Notes: generated from the sequence alone by a model not told the origin. A stretch of 64,000 nt of DNA from Pontibacterium sinense (GCF_015209595.1 NZ_JADEYS010000001.1:310001-374000), one strand, 5' to 3'; numbered from the stretch's first letter, positions 9,270 through 18,117 are shown. Made by a program: numbers and translations.

Positions 9270-10129
9270 GTGAGGTGTGTCTCCCTGGAACCGATCCGAT
9301 CAGTGCCACGTTACCCATAGCGGCAGAGGTGGTGGCGTTTGTGCAGGAATCTCCCAGTATTTTTACCCTGCGGTTACGGCTGGTCGATCCGGATCAGCGC
9401 GCTGCGTATCGTTTTGTCCCCGGCCAGTTCAATATGTTGTACCTGTTTGGCGTGGGTGAAGTGCCGATCTCTATTGTCTCCGATCCACAGGATGAAACCC
9501 TAATTGATCACACGATTCGCGCGGTGGGTCGTGTCACGGATGGTTTGGCGAAGCTGCGTGAGGGTGATCAGCTCGGTTTACGAGGCCCTTTTGGTCGGGG
9601 ATGGCCGATGGCTGAGGCGGAAGGCAAGGACGTCATGATTGTGACGGGTGGGCTTGGCTGTGCCCCCGTGGTTGCCGTGATCAACTATGTGCTGATGCGA
9701 CGACAGCATTTTGGTCAACTGACCATCATTCAGGGGGTTAAACACTCTGATGAGTTGATCTGGCGTGCGCGCTACGACTATTGGAACAGTTTGCCTAAAA
9801 CGCAGGTGCTGATTGCCGTCGATCACGGAGGCACGCTCTGGCCCTATCACCACGGGCGTGTGACGGAAGTATTTGATCAGTCTCAGGGTGATCCGGCGAA
9901 TACGATTGCCATGTTGTGTGGCCCCGAAGGCATGTTGAAAGCGGCCAGCGAAAAACTGATGGCGATGGGGGTGATAGAGGATCAGATCTATCTCAGTATG
10001 GAGCGCAACATGCAGTGTGCGATTGGGCATTGTGGACACTGCCAGTACGGGGCTGATTTTGTTTGTAAAGATGGGCCGGTCTTCGCTTATCCACAGGTCA
10101 AAGCGTTTTTAGGCGTGCGAGGGATCTGA
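9266..10129 (+). CDS. hydG: Group 3b hydrogenase gamma subunit, FAD/NAD(P)-binding
   Basis: A 287-residue ferredoxin-NADP reductase-type subunit (AsrB / HydG). The N-terminal FAD-binding barrel has PGQFNMLYLFG and PISI segments. The NAD(P)-binding domain has VTGGLGCAPV and CGPEGML. The C-terminus holds a cysteine cluster, MQCAIGHCGHC with a later C, that usually binds [2Fe-2S]. It links the hydrogenase to the NAD(P)H pool. ATG 9266 overlaps the hydB stop (ATGA), and hydD starts one base after its stop, so translation is coupled along the operon. Confidence 0.93.
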   Translation: MSEVCLPGTDPISATLPIAAEVVAFVQESPSIFTLRLRLVDPDQRAAYRFVPGQFNMLYLFGVGEVPISIVSDPQDETLIDHTIRAVGRVTDGLAKLREGDQLGLRGPFGRGWPMAEAEGKDVMIVTGGLGCAPVVAVINYVLMRRQHFGQLTIIQGVKHSDELIWRARYDYWNSLPKTQVLIAVDHGGTLWPYHHGRVTEVFDQSQGDPANTIAMLCGPEGMLKAASEKLMAMGVIEDQIYLSMERNMQCAIGHCGHCQYGADFVCKDGPVFAYPQVKAFLGVRGI

Positions 10130-10130
10130 T

Positions 10131-10916
10131 ATGAGCCATAAGCCACGGATTGCGGTGCATAAATTCAGTTCCTGTGATGGGTGTCAGCTGGCTTTTCTCA
10201 ACATGGGGGCCGGATTGCTGGAGCTTTCGGAGCAGGTGGATATTGTGCACTTTGCTGAAGCCGGACCGTTGGCAGAAGACTACCGGGTCGATATTGCCTT
10301 TGTTGAAGGCAGTGTCGTCACCGCGCATGATGTGGAACGTATTCAGCGTATTCGTGCCAACAGTGACTATTTGGTCACCATCGGGGCGTGTGCGACCTCC
10401 GGAGGGATTCAGGCGCTGAAGAACCTGGCGCATGATCGTGAGCACTGGCCGGCACAGATCTATACCCATCCTGAGTATATCGATAGTCTGCCCGAGTCCC
10501 AGCCGATTAGTGATCACGTCAAGGTGGACTTCGAGTTGTGGGGATGTCCGATCAACAGTGAGCAGGTTGTTGCGGCGGTTGGCAGTTTATTGCAAGACGT
10601 TGTGCCGAAAGATAATGCCGAAAAACTCTGTCTGGAGTGCAAACGTCAGCGTGTGGTGTGTACCTTGGTGACTCAGGGTGAGCCTTGTATGGGGCCTGTG
10701 ACGCGTACAGGATGCGGTGCGTTATGTCCGAGCTTCGGACGTGACTGCTACGGATGTTACGGGCCGGCAGAGAGCAGCAATGCGGCAGGGCTGGCGCGGC
10801 GTTTTTCAGGGCTCGGCCTGGTGCCCGATGAAGTCTCGCGCAGAATGCATTTTATCCACCCCATCGCGTCCGATTTTGACTGTATTCCGGTGCAGCAGGA
10901 GCGTTGCGATGACTGA
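10131..10916 (+). CDS. hydD: Group 3b NiFe hydrogenase small (delta) subunit
   Basis: A 261-residue NiFe hydrogenase small subunit. C15 and C18 in SSCDGCQ, with later cysteines in GACATSGG and CP-containing segments, bind the proximal [4Fe-4S] cluster. Further cysteines towards the C-terminus (CLEC, CMGP, CGALC, CYGCYG) can bind additional clusters. There is no twin-arginine signal, which fits the cytoplasmic group 3 enzymes. Its 3' end overlaps the start of hydA by eight bases. Confidence 0.92.
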   Translation: MSHKPRIAVHKFSSCDGCQLAFLNMGAGLLELSEQVDIVHFAEAGPLAEDYRVDIAFVEGSVVTAHDVERIQRIRANSDYLVTIGACATSGGIQALKNLAHDREHWPAQIYTHPEYIDSLPESQPISDHVKVDFELWGCPINSEQVVAAVGSLLQDVVPKDNAEKLCLECKRQRVVCTLVTQGEPCMGPVTRTGCGALCPSFGRDCYGCYGPAESSNAAGLARRFSGLGLVPDEVSRRMHFIHPIASDFDCIPVQQERCDD

Positions 10917-12201
10917 GCGGAATATATCCATCAAAGTCCCTATTCTGGCCCGCGTTGAAGGTGAGGGAGCTTTGCATCTGGAGATCAGGGACAACCAGAT
11001 CGAACGGTTGCAGTTCAGCATCTATGAGCCGCCCCGCTTTTTCGAGAAGTTTCTGGAAGGACGCAGTTACACCGAAATACCGGATATTGTGGCGCGTATC
11101 TGTGGTATCTGTCCGGTGGCTTATCAGGTCAGTGCTGTGAATGCGATTGAATCAGCATTTGATATTGATGCGGGACCTTGGGTAAGGCAAATGCGTCGCC
11201 TGCTCTATCTGGGGGAATGGATTGAAAGTCACGCCCTGCATATCCATCTGTTGGCTGCGCCGGATTTCTTTGGTTGTGACAGTGGCATCGCTTTGGCAAA
11301 AGCCCATCCCCATGAGGTGAAGCGTGGGTTGCAGTTACAAGGCTTAGGCAACGAGTTGCTGCGATTGATGGGCGGACGTTCGGTACATCCGATTGGTGTA
11401 AGGGTGGGTGGTTTTCATAAAGCGCCTGACCTGATGGCCGTCGAACGCTTATTGGATAAGTTGCATCAGGTATTGCCTGAAGCGGAGGCTATGGTGGATT
11501 GGGTCGCGATGATTGATCTGCCTGAAGTGCGGCAGGATTTTCAGAGCGTGGCGCTGTCCGCGAATGATTATGCGATCGAAAATGGTCAGTTAAAAACCTC
11601 ATCGGGTTTGCTGCTGACACCCGAGCAATATGAACAGCACTTCAGTGAGATGCATGCGCCACACTCTACGGCCCTATGGAGCTTGTGTGATGGTAAGCCC
11701 TATCTTGTCGGACCGCTGGCACGGATGAATCTGAACCACAGTACGTTACACGGTGCGGATGCCCATCAGTTCTCTCGCTATGCCGGACGTTTCCCCAGCC
11801 TTAATATGTTTGACAGCATGCTCGCGCGAGCCCTTGAGATCTGCTTTGCATTGCGTGAGGCGATTCGCATTCTTGAGCAATACCGAATGCCCGTAGCATC
11901 TTGTGTGGACGTTGAAGCAAAAGAAGGGCACGGGGCGGGTTGGAGTGAGGCACCCCGAGGCTTGCTTTGGCACCGCTATCAGCTGGATGAATCGGGTATT
12001 GTCCGAGCGGCCAAGATTGTTCCGCCCACCAGTCAAAATCAGGCGCGGATTGAGGAAGACCTGCATCAATCGCTGCAACTGTTTGGTCTGGATCGCAGTG
12101 AAGATGAATTGCGTTTGCACTGCGAAAAAGTCGTGCGTAACTACGATCCTTGTATCTCCTGTGCCACCCACTTTTTGAAGCTGACGACGGTGCGTTCTTG
12201 A
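10909..12201 (+). CDS. hydA: Group 3b NiFe hydrogenase large (alpha) subunit
   Basis: A 430-residue catalytic large subunit. The N-terminal nickel motif is RICGICP with C65 and C68; the C-terminal motif is DPCISCATH with C415, C418 and H421. These four cysteines hold the NiFe(CN)2CO site that splits or makes hydrogen. A tail of nine residues after H421 is the expected substrate of the maturation protease encoded next. ATG 10909 is chosen because GGAG lies about seven bases upstream and the overlap with hydD fits coupling; longer upstream readings run inside hydD. The hypABCDEF assembly genes are not in this window. Confidence 0.94.
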   Translation: MTERNISIKVPILARVEGEGALHLEIRDNQIERLQFSIYEPPRFFEKFLEGRSYTEIPDIVARICGICPVAYQVSAVNAIESAFDIDAGPWVRQMRRLLYLGEWIESHALHIHLLAAPDFFGCDSGIALAKAHPHEVKRGLQLQGLGNELLRLMGGRSVHPIGVRVGGFHKAPDLMAVERLLDKLHQVLPEAEAMVDWVAMIDLPEVRQDFQSVALSANDYAIENGQLKTSSGLLLTPEQYEQHFSEMHAPHSTALWSLCDGKPYLVGPLARMNLNHSTLHGADAHQFSRYAGRFPSLNMFDSMLARALEICFALREAIRILEQYRMPVASCVDVEAKEGHGAGWSEAPRGLLWHRYQLDESGIVRAAKIVPPTSQNQARIEEDLHQSLQLFGLDRSEDELRLHCEKVVRNYDPCISCATHFLKLTTVRS

Positions 12202-12653
12202 AGAACGTACGGATTATTGGGCTTGGCTCGCCTCATGGAGACGATACCTTTGGTTGGGTCGTGGTTGACTTGTTGCAGCGGCAGATCGTGCCTGAGTCAG
12301 TAGAGCTGGTGGTGTTGGACAGGCCGGGTGCGGCACTATTGTCCTATCTGCAGGATGCAGATCACATCTGGGTCATTGATGCGGCAGACATGGGGGAAGT
12401 GCCCGGTACATTACATCAAATGGATGCTGTACAGCTGCTGAGGGAGCCTCGTCTGGCCAGTATCACCTCACATGGTATCGGGTTAATTGAAACACTTCAG
12501 CTGGCTGACGCATGCCAGATTACATTGCCGCCCATCCATGTATTTCTGGTCCAGCTTGCCCACCTAGAGTCAGATCAGCCGCTGTCACCGGCCGTACAGC
12601 TCAGCGCAGAAACACTGGCGGCCGATATCCGGGATCTGTTCACCTCTGATTAA
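12198..12653 (+). CDS. Hydrogenase maturation protease (HyaD/HybD/FrxA family)
   Basis: A 151-residue endopeptidase that trims the C-terminal tail of the hydrogenase large subunit once nickel is in place. Nickel-sensing residues of the family are recognisable: the acidic pair in GLGSPHGDD near the N-terminus, the aspartates of VIDAADMG, and the histidine of TSHGIGL. The likely start is the TTG at 12198, which overlaps the hydA stop as TTGA and puts the conserved N-terminal segment at the right distance. A longer reading from ATG 12150 would sit inside hydA and add unrelated residues. Pairing with hydA is typical for NiFe operons. Confidence 0.85.
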   Translation: MKNVRIIGLGSPHGDDTFGWVVVDLLQRQIVPESVELVVLDRPGAALLSYLQDADHIWVIDAADMGEVPGTLHQMDAVQLLREPRLASITSHGIGLIETLQLADACQITLPPIHVFLVQLAHLESDQPLSPAVQLSAETLAADIRDLFTSD

Positions 12654-12707
12654 GACTTAGCGCGGTATAACTGACAAGGTAAGACAGATTCGGCTAAGAG
12701 GTGTCCC

Positions 12708-13160
12708 ATGAAAACGTTACTCGTTTTGGGCCTGTCTGCGCTGATCCTAAGCACGGATGTTGAAGCCAGTCTGGGGTATCCCGGACAGGAGGTTCAGCAA
12801 GATATTCCCATCCCTGTTCAGGCATCCCCCTGGGGCGCTGATGATCAGGACTCTGCTACCATCGATCCGCTTGCACGCATCTATCTCGATTTTGGTATTC
12901 ACGCCCCTATCGGGCGACATGGACGGATAGATCTCTACTTTGGCGGTCCGGGCTATGGCTACAGTTATCCTTCTCACTACCGCTACCGTCATCACTACAA
13001 GCGTTATAACAGGCATTATCGTCCGCACTACCGGCCGCACTTTAGAAACCATTACCGCCCGCATCGGAGTTATCCACACCGCTGGAAACGGCATCACAAT
13101 CGCGGCTATGATCGTAACAGGTATCATCCGGGGTCACATCAGCATCGCCAGTGGCGTTGA
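12708..13160 (+). CDS. Exported His/Tyr/Arg-rich protein of unknown function
   Basis: A 150-residue protein with a clear signal peptide (residues 1-20, ending near VEA). The N-terminal third is ordinary. The last 70 residues are a low-complexity run of H, Y, R, P and N with short units of the kind HYRPH and RNHYRPH. The histidine density suggests metal binding at the envelope, perhaps nickel given the hydrogenase operon 55 bases upstream, but that link is only positional. The gene may be on the hydrogenase transcript. I do not recognise a named family. Confidence 0.7.
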   Translation: MKTLLVLGLSALILSTDVEASLGYPGQEVQQDIPIPVQASPWGADDQDSATIDPLARIYLDFGIHAPIGRHGRIDLYFGGPGYGYSYPSHYRYRHHYKRYNRHYRPHYRPHFRNHYRPHRSYPHRWKRHHNRGYDRNRYHPGSHQHRQWR

Positions 13161-13232
13161 CATGTTGCAGAGTAAATTGCCAAGACTATAAAAAGTACGG
13201 ATAGTTCAGGCGCTTGGATAAGGGAGTCGTGA

Positions 13233-13544
13233 GTGTATAAGCTAAGTTTTTTTGTGCCGCAGGAGCAGCTGGAAACGGTGAAACAGGCGCTATTTGATGT
13301 GGGTGTGGGAAAGATCGGAAACTACGATAGCTGCTGTTGGCAAACCTTAGGTGAAGGACAGTTTCGTCCATTGGCGGGCAGTGATCCGCATATAGGTGCA
13401 CTGGATACTGTCGAACGCTTACCTGAGTGGAAGGTGGAGATGGTCTGCAGCGATCAGCTTATCCGCTTAGCCGTTGAGACTTTAAAGCACGCCCACCCCT
13501 ATGAAGAGGTGGCATACGATGTGTGGCAACTGTCGGACATCTGA
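13233..13544 (+). CDS. YqfO / NIF3-like small protein
   Basis: A 103-residue protein matching the stand-alone version of the PII-like domain inserted in NIF3/YqfO proteins: MYKLSFFVP at the start, GxxGNYxxC-type centre, GxxxP and a final AHPYEEVAYD. Function is unknown; the fold suggests small-ligand or metal binding. The start is GTG 13233 with AGGGAG at 13221-13226. It converges with the next gene, whose 3' end is one base away. Confidence 0.85.
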   Translation: MYKLSFFVPQEQLETVKQALFDVGVGKIGNYDSCCWQTLGEGQFRPLAGSDPHIGALDTVERLPEWKVEMVCSDQLIRLAVETLKHAHPYEEVAYDVWQLSDI

Positions 13545-13545
13545 A

Positions 13546-14130
13546 TCAGTCAGCGGCGCTGCTATCGTGGCATTCAGTGCGGAATTTCTGAGTATCACTG
13601 GCGTCCAGCGAGATGTGTCTTAGAGGATACAGACCTGTTTGTCGATCAGCGAAATAGAGCTTCAGTGCATTACGGATTGTCTGAAAGGCCAGCTCATCCC
13701 AAGGGATGTCGTCTTCGCTGAACAGTTCCACTTCGAGCGACTCTGAGCTGATGGCGTATTCTGGCTTATCCATGCGGGCCAGATAAAACATCTGTACCTG
13801 ATTGACATGCAGAATGGAGGTCACTGTGTAGAGGCTTTCAATCTTAACCTCAGCAAATGCCTCTTCATAGGTTTCACGCAGCGCGGCCTGTTCGGTTGAT
13901 TCGCCATTTTCCATAAACCCGGCGGGTAGCGTCCAGTAACCCAGTCTGGGTTCAATCGCACGCCGGCACAGCAGAACCTTATCTTCGTATACCGGTAAAC
14001 ACCCTGCAATAATGCGGGGGTTCTGATAGTGAATGGTGCCGCAGCCGTCACAGATATGACGTGGACGGTTGTCACCTTCCGGAATGGCAATATGTACGCT
14101 GTTCCCGCAGTGGCTACAGAAATTCATCAT
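13546..14130 (-). CDS. Nudix hydrolase with N-terminal zinc ribbon
   Basis: A 194-residue protein with a zinc ribbon (CSHCG at residues 5-9 and a CDGCG later) followed by a Nudix domain. The Nudix box GFMENGE...RETYEEAFAEV fits GX5EX7REUXEEXGU except that the conserved glycine after EE is phenylalanine. Relatives hydrolyse ADP-ribose or other nucleotide diphosphates. The substrate cannot be set from sequence. Two adjacent ATGs (14130, 14127) are possible starts, with AAAGGA upstream. Confidence 0.87.
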   Translation of the reverse strand: MMNFCSHCGNSVHIAIPEGDNRPRHICDGCGTIHYQNPRIIAGCLPVYEDKVLLCRRAIEPRLGYWTLPAGFMENGESTEQAALRETYEEAFAEVKIESLYTVTSILHVNQVQMFYLARMDKPEYAISSESLEVELFSEDDIPWDELAFQTIRNALKLYFADRQTGLYPLRHISLDASDTQKFRTECHDSSAAD

Positions 14131-14222
14131 CTATCCTTTAAAGAAGTGCTTTCTATTTTAAGGTGGGCAGAGGCACAGGGACAAGGTTATCATGAACGGA
14201 AACCCCTTGTGTCCATTGGATT

Positions 14223-14810
14223 ATGTTACAAAATCTTAGAGACCGATTGACCAGCTATACGCCGCGACGCTTTTCGTCAGATCAGCCGAAAGCCAGTGTA
14301 TTGATTGCACTGACGGACCATCCGAGCGAACCGGAAGTCATTCTGACGCAACGTTCAGTGCACCTGTCCAGTCATAGTGGAGAGGTTGCTTTTCCCGGTG
14401 GTAAACACGACCTGACAGATCCTGATCTGTTATATACCGCCTTAAGAGAAGCGGAAGAGGAGGTCGGTTTAAATCCTGAACAGGTGGATGTTATCGCACC
14501 TATGGGGCAAGTGATGTCCAAAAACCGACTGCAGGTGACGCCCTGGGTCGGTATTGTACCTCATGATGTCAGTTTGAAAGCCAACCCAGATGAGCTGGAC
14601 GCTATCTTCCGCGTGCCTCTGACTTACCTGATGAGTGACCCGCGTCGACGTACAGATGCTATACGTTTAACCGACGTCACGCATTATGTGCCCGCGTGGG
14701 AGTTTGAAGGGTATCTTATATGGGGGTTAACCGCGTATATGTTGGCTGAGCTGCTCAATGTTGGGTTTGACGCACAGATTCCGATGAAACCACGGCCGGA
14801 ACACCGATAG
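14223..14810 (+). CDS. CoA pyrophosphatase-type Nudix hydrolase (NudL-like)
   Basis: A 195-residue Nudix protein with the LTxRS...HxGEVAFPGGK segment that marks the CoA pyrophosphatase subfamily just ahead of the Nudix box (REAEEEVGL). The family splits CoA and its derivatives to 3',5'-ADP and phosphopantetheine. It is the first of a closely packed run with the carbonic anhydrase-like and DUF1289 genes. The Shine-Dalgarno site before ATG 14223 is weak, so the exact start is moderately certain. Confidence 0.88.
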   Translation: MLQNLRDRLTSYTPRRFSSDQPKASVLIALTDHPSEPEVILTQRSVHLSSHSGEVAFPGGKHDLTDPDLLYTALREAEEEVGLNPEQVDVIAPMGQVMSKNRLQVTPWVGIVPHDVSLKANPDELDAIFRVPLTYLMSDPRRRTDAIRLTDVTHYVPAWEFEGYLIWGLTAYMLAELLNVGFDAQIPMKPRPEHR

Positions 14811-14820
14811 GAGTGAATGA

Positions 14821-15348
14821 ATGTTATATACGCTGGAAGGGCAGCAGGTCCGACTGATCGGTGAAGAACACTTCATCGCCGAGAATGCCACTGTGATTGG
14901 TAATGTGGAGCTGCATGATCGCACGAGTGTCTGGTTCAACGTGGTCATTCGGGGGGATAACGACCCGATCATCATCCGTGAAGGCACGAATATCCAGGAC
15001 GGTGCGGTGTTACATACCGATCCGGGTTTTACGCTGGACATCGGTGCCAATGTGACGGTCGGCCATCAGGCGATGTTACACGGCTGCACGATCGGTGACT
15101 GCTCGCTGGTGGGGATTGGCGCGGTGGTATTGAACGGCGCGAAAGTGGGGAAGGGCTGTCTGATCGGCGCGAATGCGCTGGTTCCAGAAGGCATGGAGAT
15201 TCCTGATTACTCTCTCGTCGTGGGGGCGCCGGCAAAAATTAAGCGTTTGCTCAATGATGAGCAACTTAAAGCTCTGGAAGCTAACTCTGAGCATTATGTG
15301 GACAATATGCGTCGCTTCCTGAAAGACTTTAAACCGCAGGAAGTTTGA
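14821..15348 (+). CDS. Gamma-carbonic anhydrase family protein (YrdA-like)
   Basis: A 175-residue left-handed beta-helix protein with hexapeptide repeats. Three histidines in the usual places (VLHTD, TVGHQ, MLHGC) can bind a catalytic zinc or iron. YrdA/CaiE-type members are annotated as gamma carbonic anhydrases, but activity varies. AGGAG at 14811-14815 supports ATG 14821. Its stop overlaps the start of the following DUF1289 gene (TGATG). Confidence 0.9.
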   Translation: MLYTLEGQQVRLIGEEHFIAENATVIGNVELHDRTSVWFNVVIRGDNDPIIIREGTNIQDGAVLHTDPGFTLDIGANVTVGHQAMLHGCTIGDCSLVGIGAVVLNGAKVGKGCLIGANALVPEGMEIPDYSLVVGAPAKIKRLLNDEQLKALEANSEHYVDNMRRFLKDFKPQEV

Positions 15349-15533
15349 TGAGTGATGTAAAAAAACCGGTGCGCAGTCCTTGTGTGGGTGTGTGTGCACT
15401 GGATGAAAATGATATCTGTATCGCCTGTCACCGCCACGGTATCGAAATTGGTGAGTGGGGCGTGATGACCGATGCTCAGAAGCGAGAGGTGCTGCAAAAG
15501 GTAGCACGCCGTGAGCAAGGGGATATCTGCTGA
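15348..15533 (+). CDS. DUF1289 small Fe-S-like protein
   Basis: A 61-residue protein with the DUF1289 pattern SPCVGVCxLD...C..C.R, giving four cysteines that may bind a metal or cluster. The family is widespread in proteobacteria and unassigned. The start at ATG 15348 overlaps the preceding stop; the TTG one codon upstream is not needed. Confidence 0.85.
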   Translation: MSDVKKPVRSPCVGVCALDENDICIACHRHGIEIGEWGVMTDAQKREVLQKVARREQGDIC

Positions 15534-15578
15534 TATCCCGGGTTATATTGCAAAACACACATCTGAGGAGATAAACCT

Positions 15579-15884
15579 GTGAAGGTGATGATTGATCTTT
15601 GTGTAATCCCGTTGGGTGTTGGGGTCTCCGTGTCTGAATATGTAGCTGCGTGTCAGCGGGTGTTGAATGATGCAGGACTCGAACATCAGATGCATGCCTA
15701 TGGGACTAATATCGAAGGCGAGTGGGATGAGGTGTTTGCGGCGGTCAAACGTTGCCACGAAGTGGTGCATGAGATGGGAGCGCCAAGAGTGTCCACCTCA
15801 ATGCGAGTGGGTACCCGGACGGATCGTTCGCAAACGATGAATGATAAGATAGAAAGTGTAGAGCTTAAACTATCCAGCGATTGA
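15579..15884 (+). CDS. MTH1187-family thiamine-binding protein
   Basis: A 101-residue protein of the YkoF/MTH1187 type, a small ferredoxin-like fold that binds thiamine or hydroxymethylpyrimidine. The N-terminal VxxIPxG...S and central HAYGTNIEGEWDEV segments are typical. The start is GTG 15579 with GAGGAG eight bases upstream. It stands alone, about 45 bases after the DUF1289 gene. Confidence 0.85.
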   Translation: MKVMIDLCVIPLGVGVSVSEYVAACQRVLNDAGLEHQMHAYGTNIEGEWDEVFAAVKRCHEVVHEMGAPRVSTSMRVGTRTDRSQTMNDKIESVELKLSSD

Positions 15885-16086
15885 GTCATTCCCTGTGGAC
15901 TATTAGAAGTACGCGTTAGAAAAAGTGTACTTGCAGCCAGCCAGATATTGATCTTGCACTTAGATGTTTAAGAGACAACTTCTCACGGAATAAATCGATT
16001 GTTTAACCTTTTGATAGTAAGGGATTTATTGTCTTTTATGTATCAGATAACTACGCTATAGATTCACATCATCGGGTGCTTTTAAG

Positions 16087-17043
16087 TTGAATGTTTTATT
16101 GACCGGTGCGAATGGCTTTTTGGGCCGGGCATTGAAAAAAGATCTGGAATCTCGACCTTCCATTACATTGAGTACTGCTTACCGATCTCGTACGTCTGAT
16201 AATGATGAGCCTGGCTCCCATATAGTGGGAGATATTGATTCCCACACTGACTGGGCTAAGGCATTAGAGGGGGTCAATGTTGTTATCCATTGTGCCGCTC
16301 GTGTTCATGTAATGAATGAAACAGAGGCGGCTCCCGAGAAGGCCTTTAGGTCCGTTAATGTCCACGGGACGGTTCAGCTTGCACGTCAAGCAATTGCCGC
16401 GGGTGTTAGCCGATTTATATTTATCAGTACCATTAAGGTTAATGGTGATCTGACCGCCCGCGATGAGGCTTTCTATGCTGATGATGTACCGTGCCCTTCC
16501 GACGCATATGCTCAATCAAAATGGGAAGCTGAACAGGAATTGATGTCGCTTGCTAAGAGTAGCGGGTTGGAGCTTGTTATTATTCGGCCACCGTTAGTTT
16601 ATGGGCCAGGTGTTAAAGCGAACTTCTTAACTTTGTTAAACCTGGTAGACAAAGGGATTCCTTTACCGCTGGGGGCTGTCGACAACAGTCGAAGTATTGT
16701 ATTTGTAGATAATCTTGTTGATCTCATAGTTACTTGTGTCGAACATCAGGATGCGGCTAATCAAGTATTCCTCATCAGTGACTCGGATGACGTGTCTACC
16801 GCGGTTTTGATCCAGCGAATAGCCCATGTTTTGGGTGCTAAGTCCAGACTCTTTAACGTACCCGTTTGGATGTTGATAGCCGTATCCACTATGCTTGGAA
16901 AGCGAGCGCTCACTCAGAGGTTATGTGAATCTTTGACGGTCGACACATCTAAAACAGTTCAGACGCTCGGTTGGTCACCCCCTTACAGTCTTGATGAGGG
17001 GCTTAAAAGGACTGTAGAAGCTTACAAGGATGCTAAACTTTAA
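16087..17043 (+). CDS. NAD-dependent epimerase/dehydratase of glycan synthesis
   Basis: A 318-residue extended short-chain dehydrogenase: GANGFLG for NAD binding at residues 7-13, the active-site tyrosine/lysine pair in DAYAQSK, and a preceding serine. It resembles the 4-epimerase/4-reductase genes (wbpV-like) paired with WbpL-type initiating transferases, and is likely to make the UDP-sugar that the next gene attaches to lipid. The start is a TTG at 16087, because no in-frame ATG gives the conserved N-terminus. It overlaps the next gene by one base. Base composition here looks more AT-rich than upstream. Confidence 0.85.
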   Translation: MNVLLTGANGFLGRALKKDLESRPSITLSTAYRSRTSDNDEPGSHIVGDIDSHTDWAKALEGVNVVIHCAARVHVMNETEAAPEKAFRSVNVHGTVQLARQAIAAGVSRFIFISTIKVNGDLTARDEAFYADDVPCPSDAYAQSKWEAEQELMSLAKSSGLELVIIRPPLVYGPGVKANFLTLLNLVDKGIPLPLGAVDNSRSIVFVDNLVDLIVTCVEHQDAANQVFLISDSDDVSTAVLIQRIAHVLGAKSRLFNVPVWMLIAVSTMLGKRALTQRLCESLTVDTSKTVQTLGWSPPYSLDEGLKRTVEAYKDAKL

Positions 17044-18065
17044 TGTGGTTCTTATTTGTTGGGATATTGGCATTTCTCGCAACATATCTACTTACGGGAT
17101 ATTTTCGCTATTACGCGCTGAAGAACCGTTTGATGGATATACCTAATGAACGAAGTTCGCATGAGATTCCAACTCCAAGGGGGGGCGGGGTCGCGATTGC
17201 TTTAGTTCTAACGGTTTTTTTCACAGCTTTGGGTTTTGTCGAGCCTGATATTCAGCAGTCGTTATTAGCCATTATTTTTGCTTGCGCTGGAATATGTTTG
17301 GTGGGTTTAGTGGATGATCATCGGCATGTTTCTGCACGTTGGCGTTTGTTGGTACACTTTTCCGGAATCAGTTTGGCGCTTGTGATGATGGGAGGAGTGC
17401 CTCCTATCGAAGTATATGATGTCAGTGTTGAAGCAGGCTTTATAGGTTCTGTTTTGATCGTAACAGGTCTGGTGTGGCTTCTGAACCTGTTTAACTTTAT
17501 GGATGGTATTGATGGAATAGCCTCGATTGAGACTATTACATCTGGATTGGCACTTGCTTTCCTGAGTTGGATGGTGGTTCCCGATTCAATGATATGGGTA
17601 CCTCCATTGTTTATGGCGTGTTCGGTTTTAGGTTTTTTGATATGGAACTTTCCCCCGGCAAAAATTTTTATGGGTGATGCCGGGAGTGGGTTCATTGGTG
17701 CTTTACTGGGCTTACTTGCGGTGCACGCTGCGTGGGAATCTCCGGTATTACTTTGGTGCTGGGTTATTATGCTGGCCGTCTTTGTCGTGGATGCAAGCGT
17801 CACACTAGCGAGACGTTTAATCGCGTTGGAACCGGTTTATAAGCCCCATAGAAGTCATGCTTATCAGAATGCGTCTCGGCTTTATCGTTCCCACCTTCCT
17901 GTGACATTAGGTGTAGCGGGGATAAATGTTGTATTTCTGTTTCCAATTGCTTTTAGCGTAGCAACAGGGTTGGTTGAAGGTGTTGTGGGTGTGGTTATCG
18001 CGTATGTGCCATTATGCTTTATTGCGTTATACCTGAAGTCCGGTGTTAGCGAGGAAAAGGTATAA
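17043..18065 (+). CDS. Undecaprenyl-phosphate sugar-1-phosphate transferase (WbpL/WecA-like)
   Basis: A 340-residue polytopic membrane protein of the MraY/WecA superfamily. Catalytic signatures are visible: GLVDDHRHV, the NFMDGIDG segment and FMGDAGSGF. It transfers a sugar-1-phosphate to undecaprenyl phosphate on the cytoplasmic face, starting a polysaccharide chain. WbpL initiates both O-antigens in Pseudomonas, so it may also serve the D-rhamnan-like cluster at 41-54 kb. Its ATG overlaps the upstream stop by one base. Confidence 0.9.
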   Translation: MWFLFVGILAFLATYLLTGYFRYYALKNRLMDIPNERSSHEIPTPRGGGVAIALVLTVFFTALGFVEPDIQQSLLAIIFACAGICLVGLVDDHRHVSARWRLLVHFSGISLALVMMGGVPPIEVYDVSVEAGFIGSVLIVTGLVWLLNLFNFMDGIDGIASIETITSGLALAFLSWMVVPDSMIWVPPLFMACSVLGFLIWNFPPAKIFMGDAGSGFIGALLGLLAVHAAWESPVLLWCWVIMLAVFVVDASVTLARRLIALEPVYKPHRSHAYQNASRLYRSHLPVTLGVAGINVVFLFPIAFSVATGLVEGVVGVVIAYVPLCFIALYLKSGVSEEKV

Positions 18066-18117
18066 ATATGATTGCTGATTGTTTTGTCACTCAAGCAATA
18101 TCTGTACTTAGTGAATT

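Noticed and set aside
15885-16086. JUMPstart/ops element ahead of the glycan initiation genes
   Set aside because: The GGCGGTAGCGTG-type ops core was not found in this 200-base spacer.
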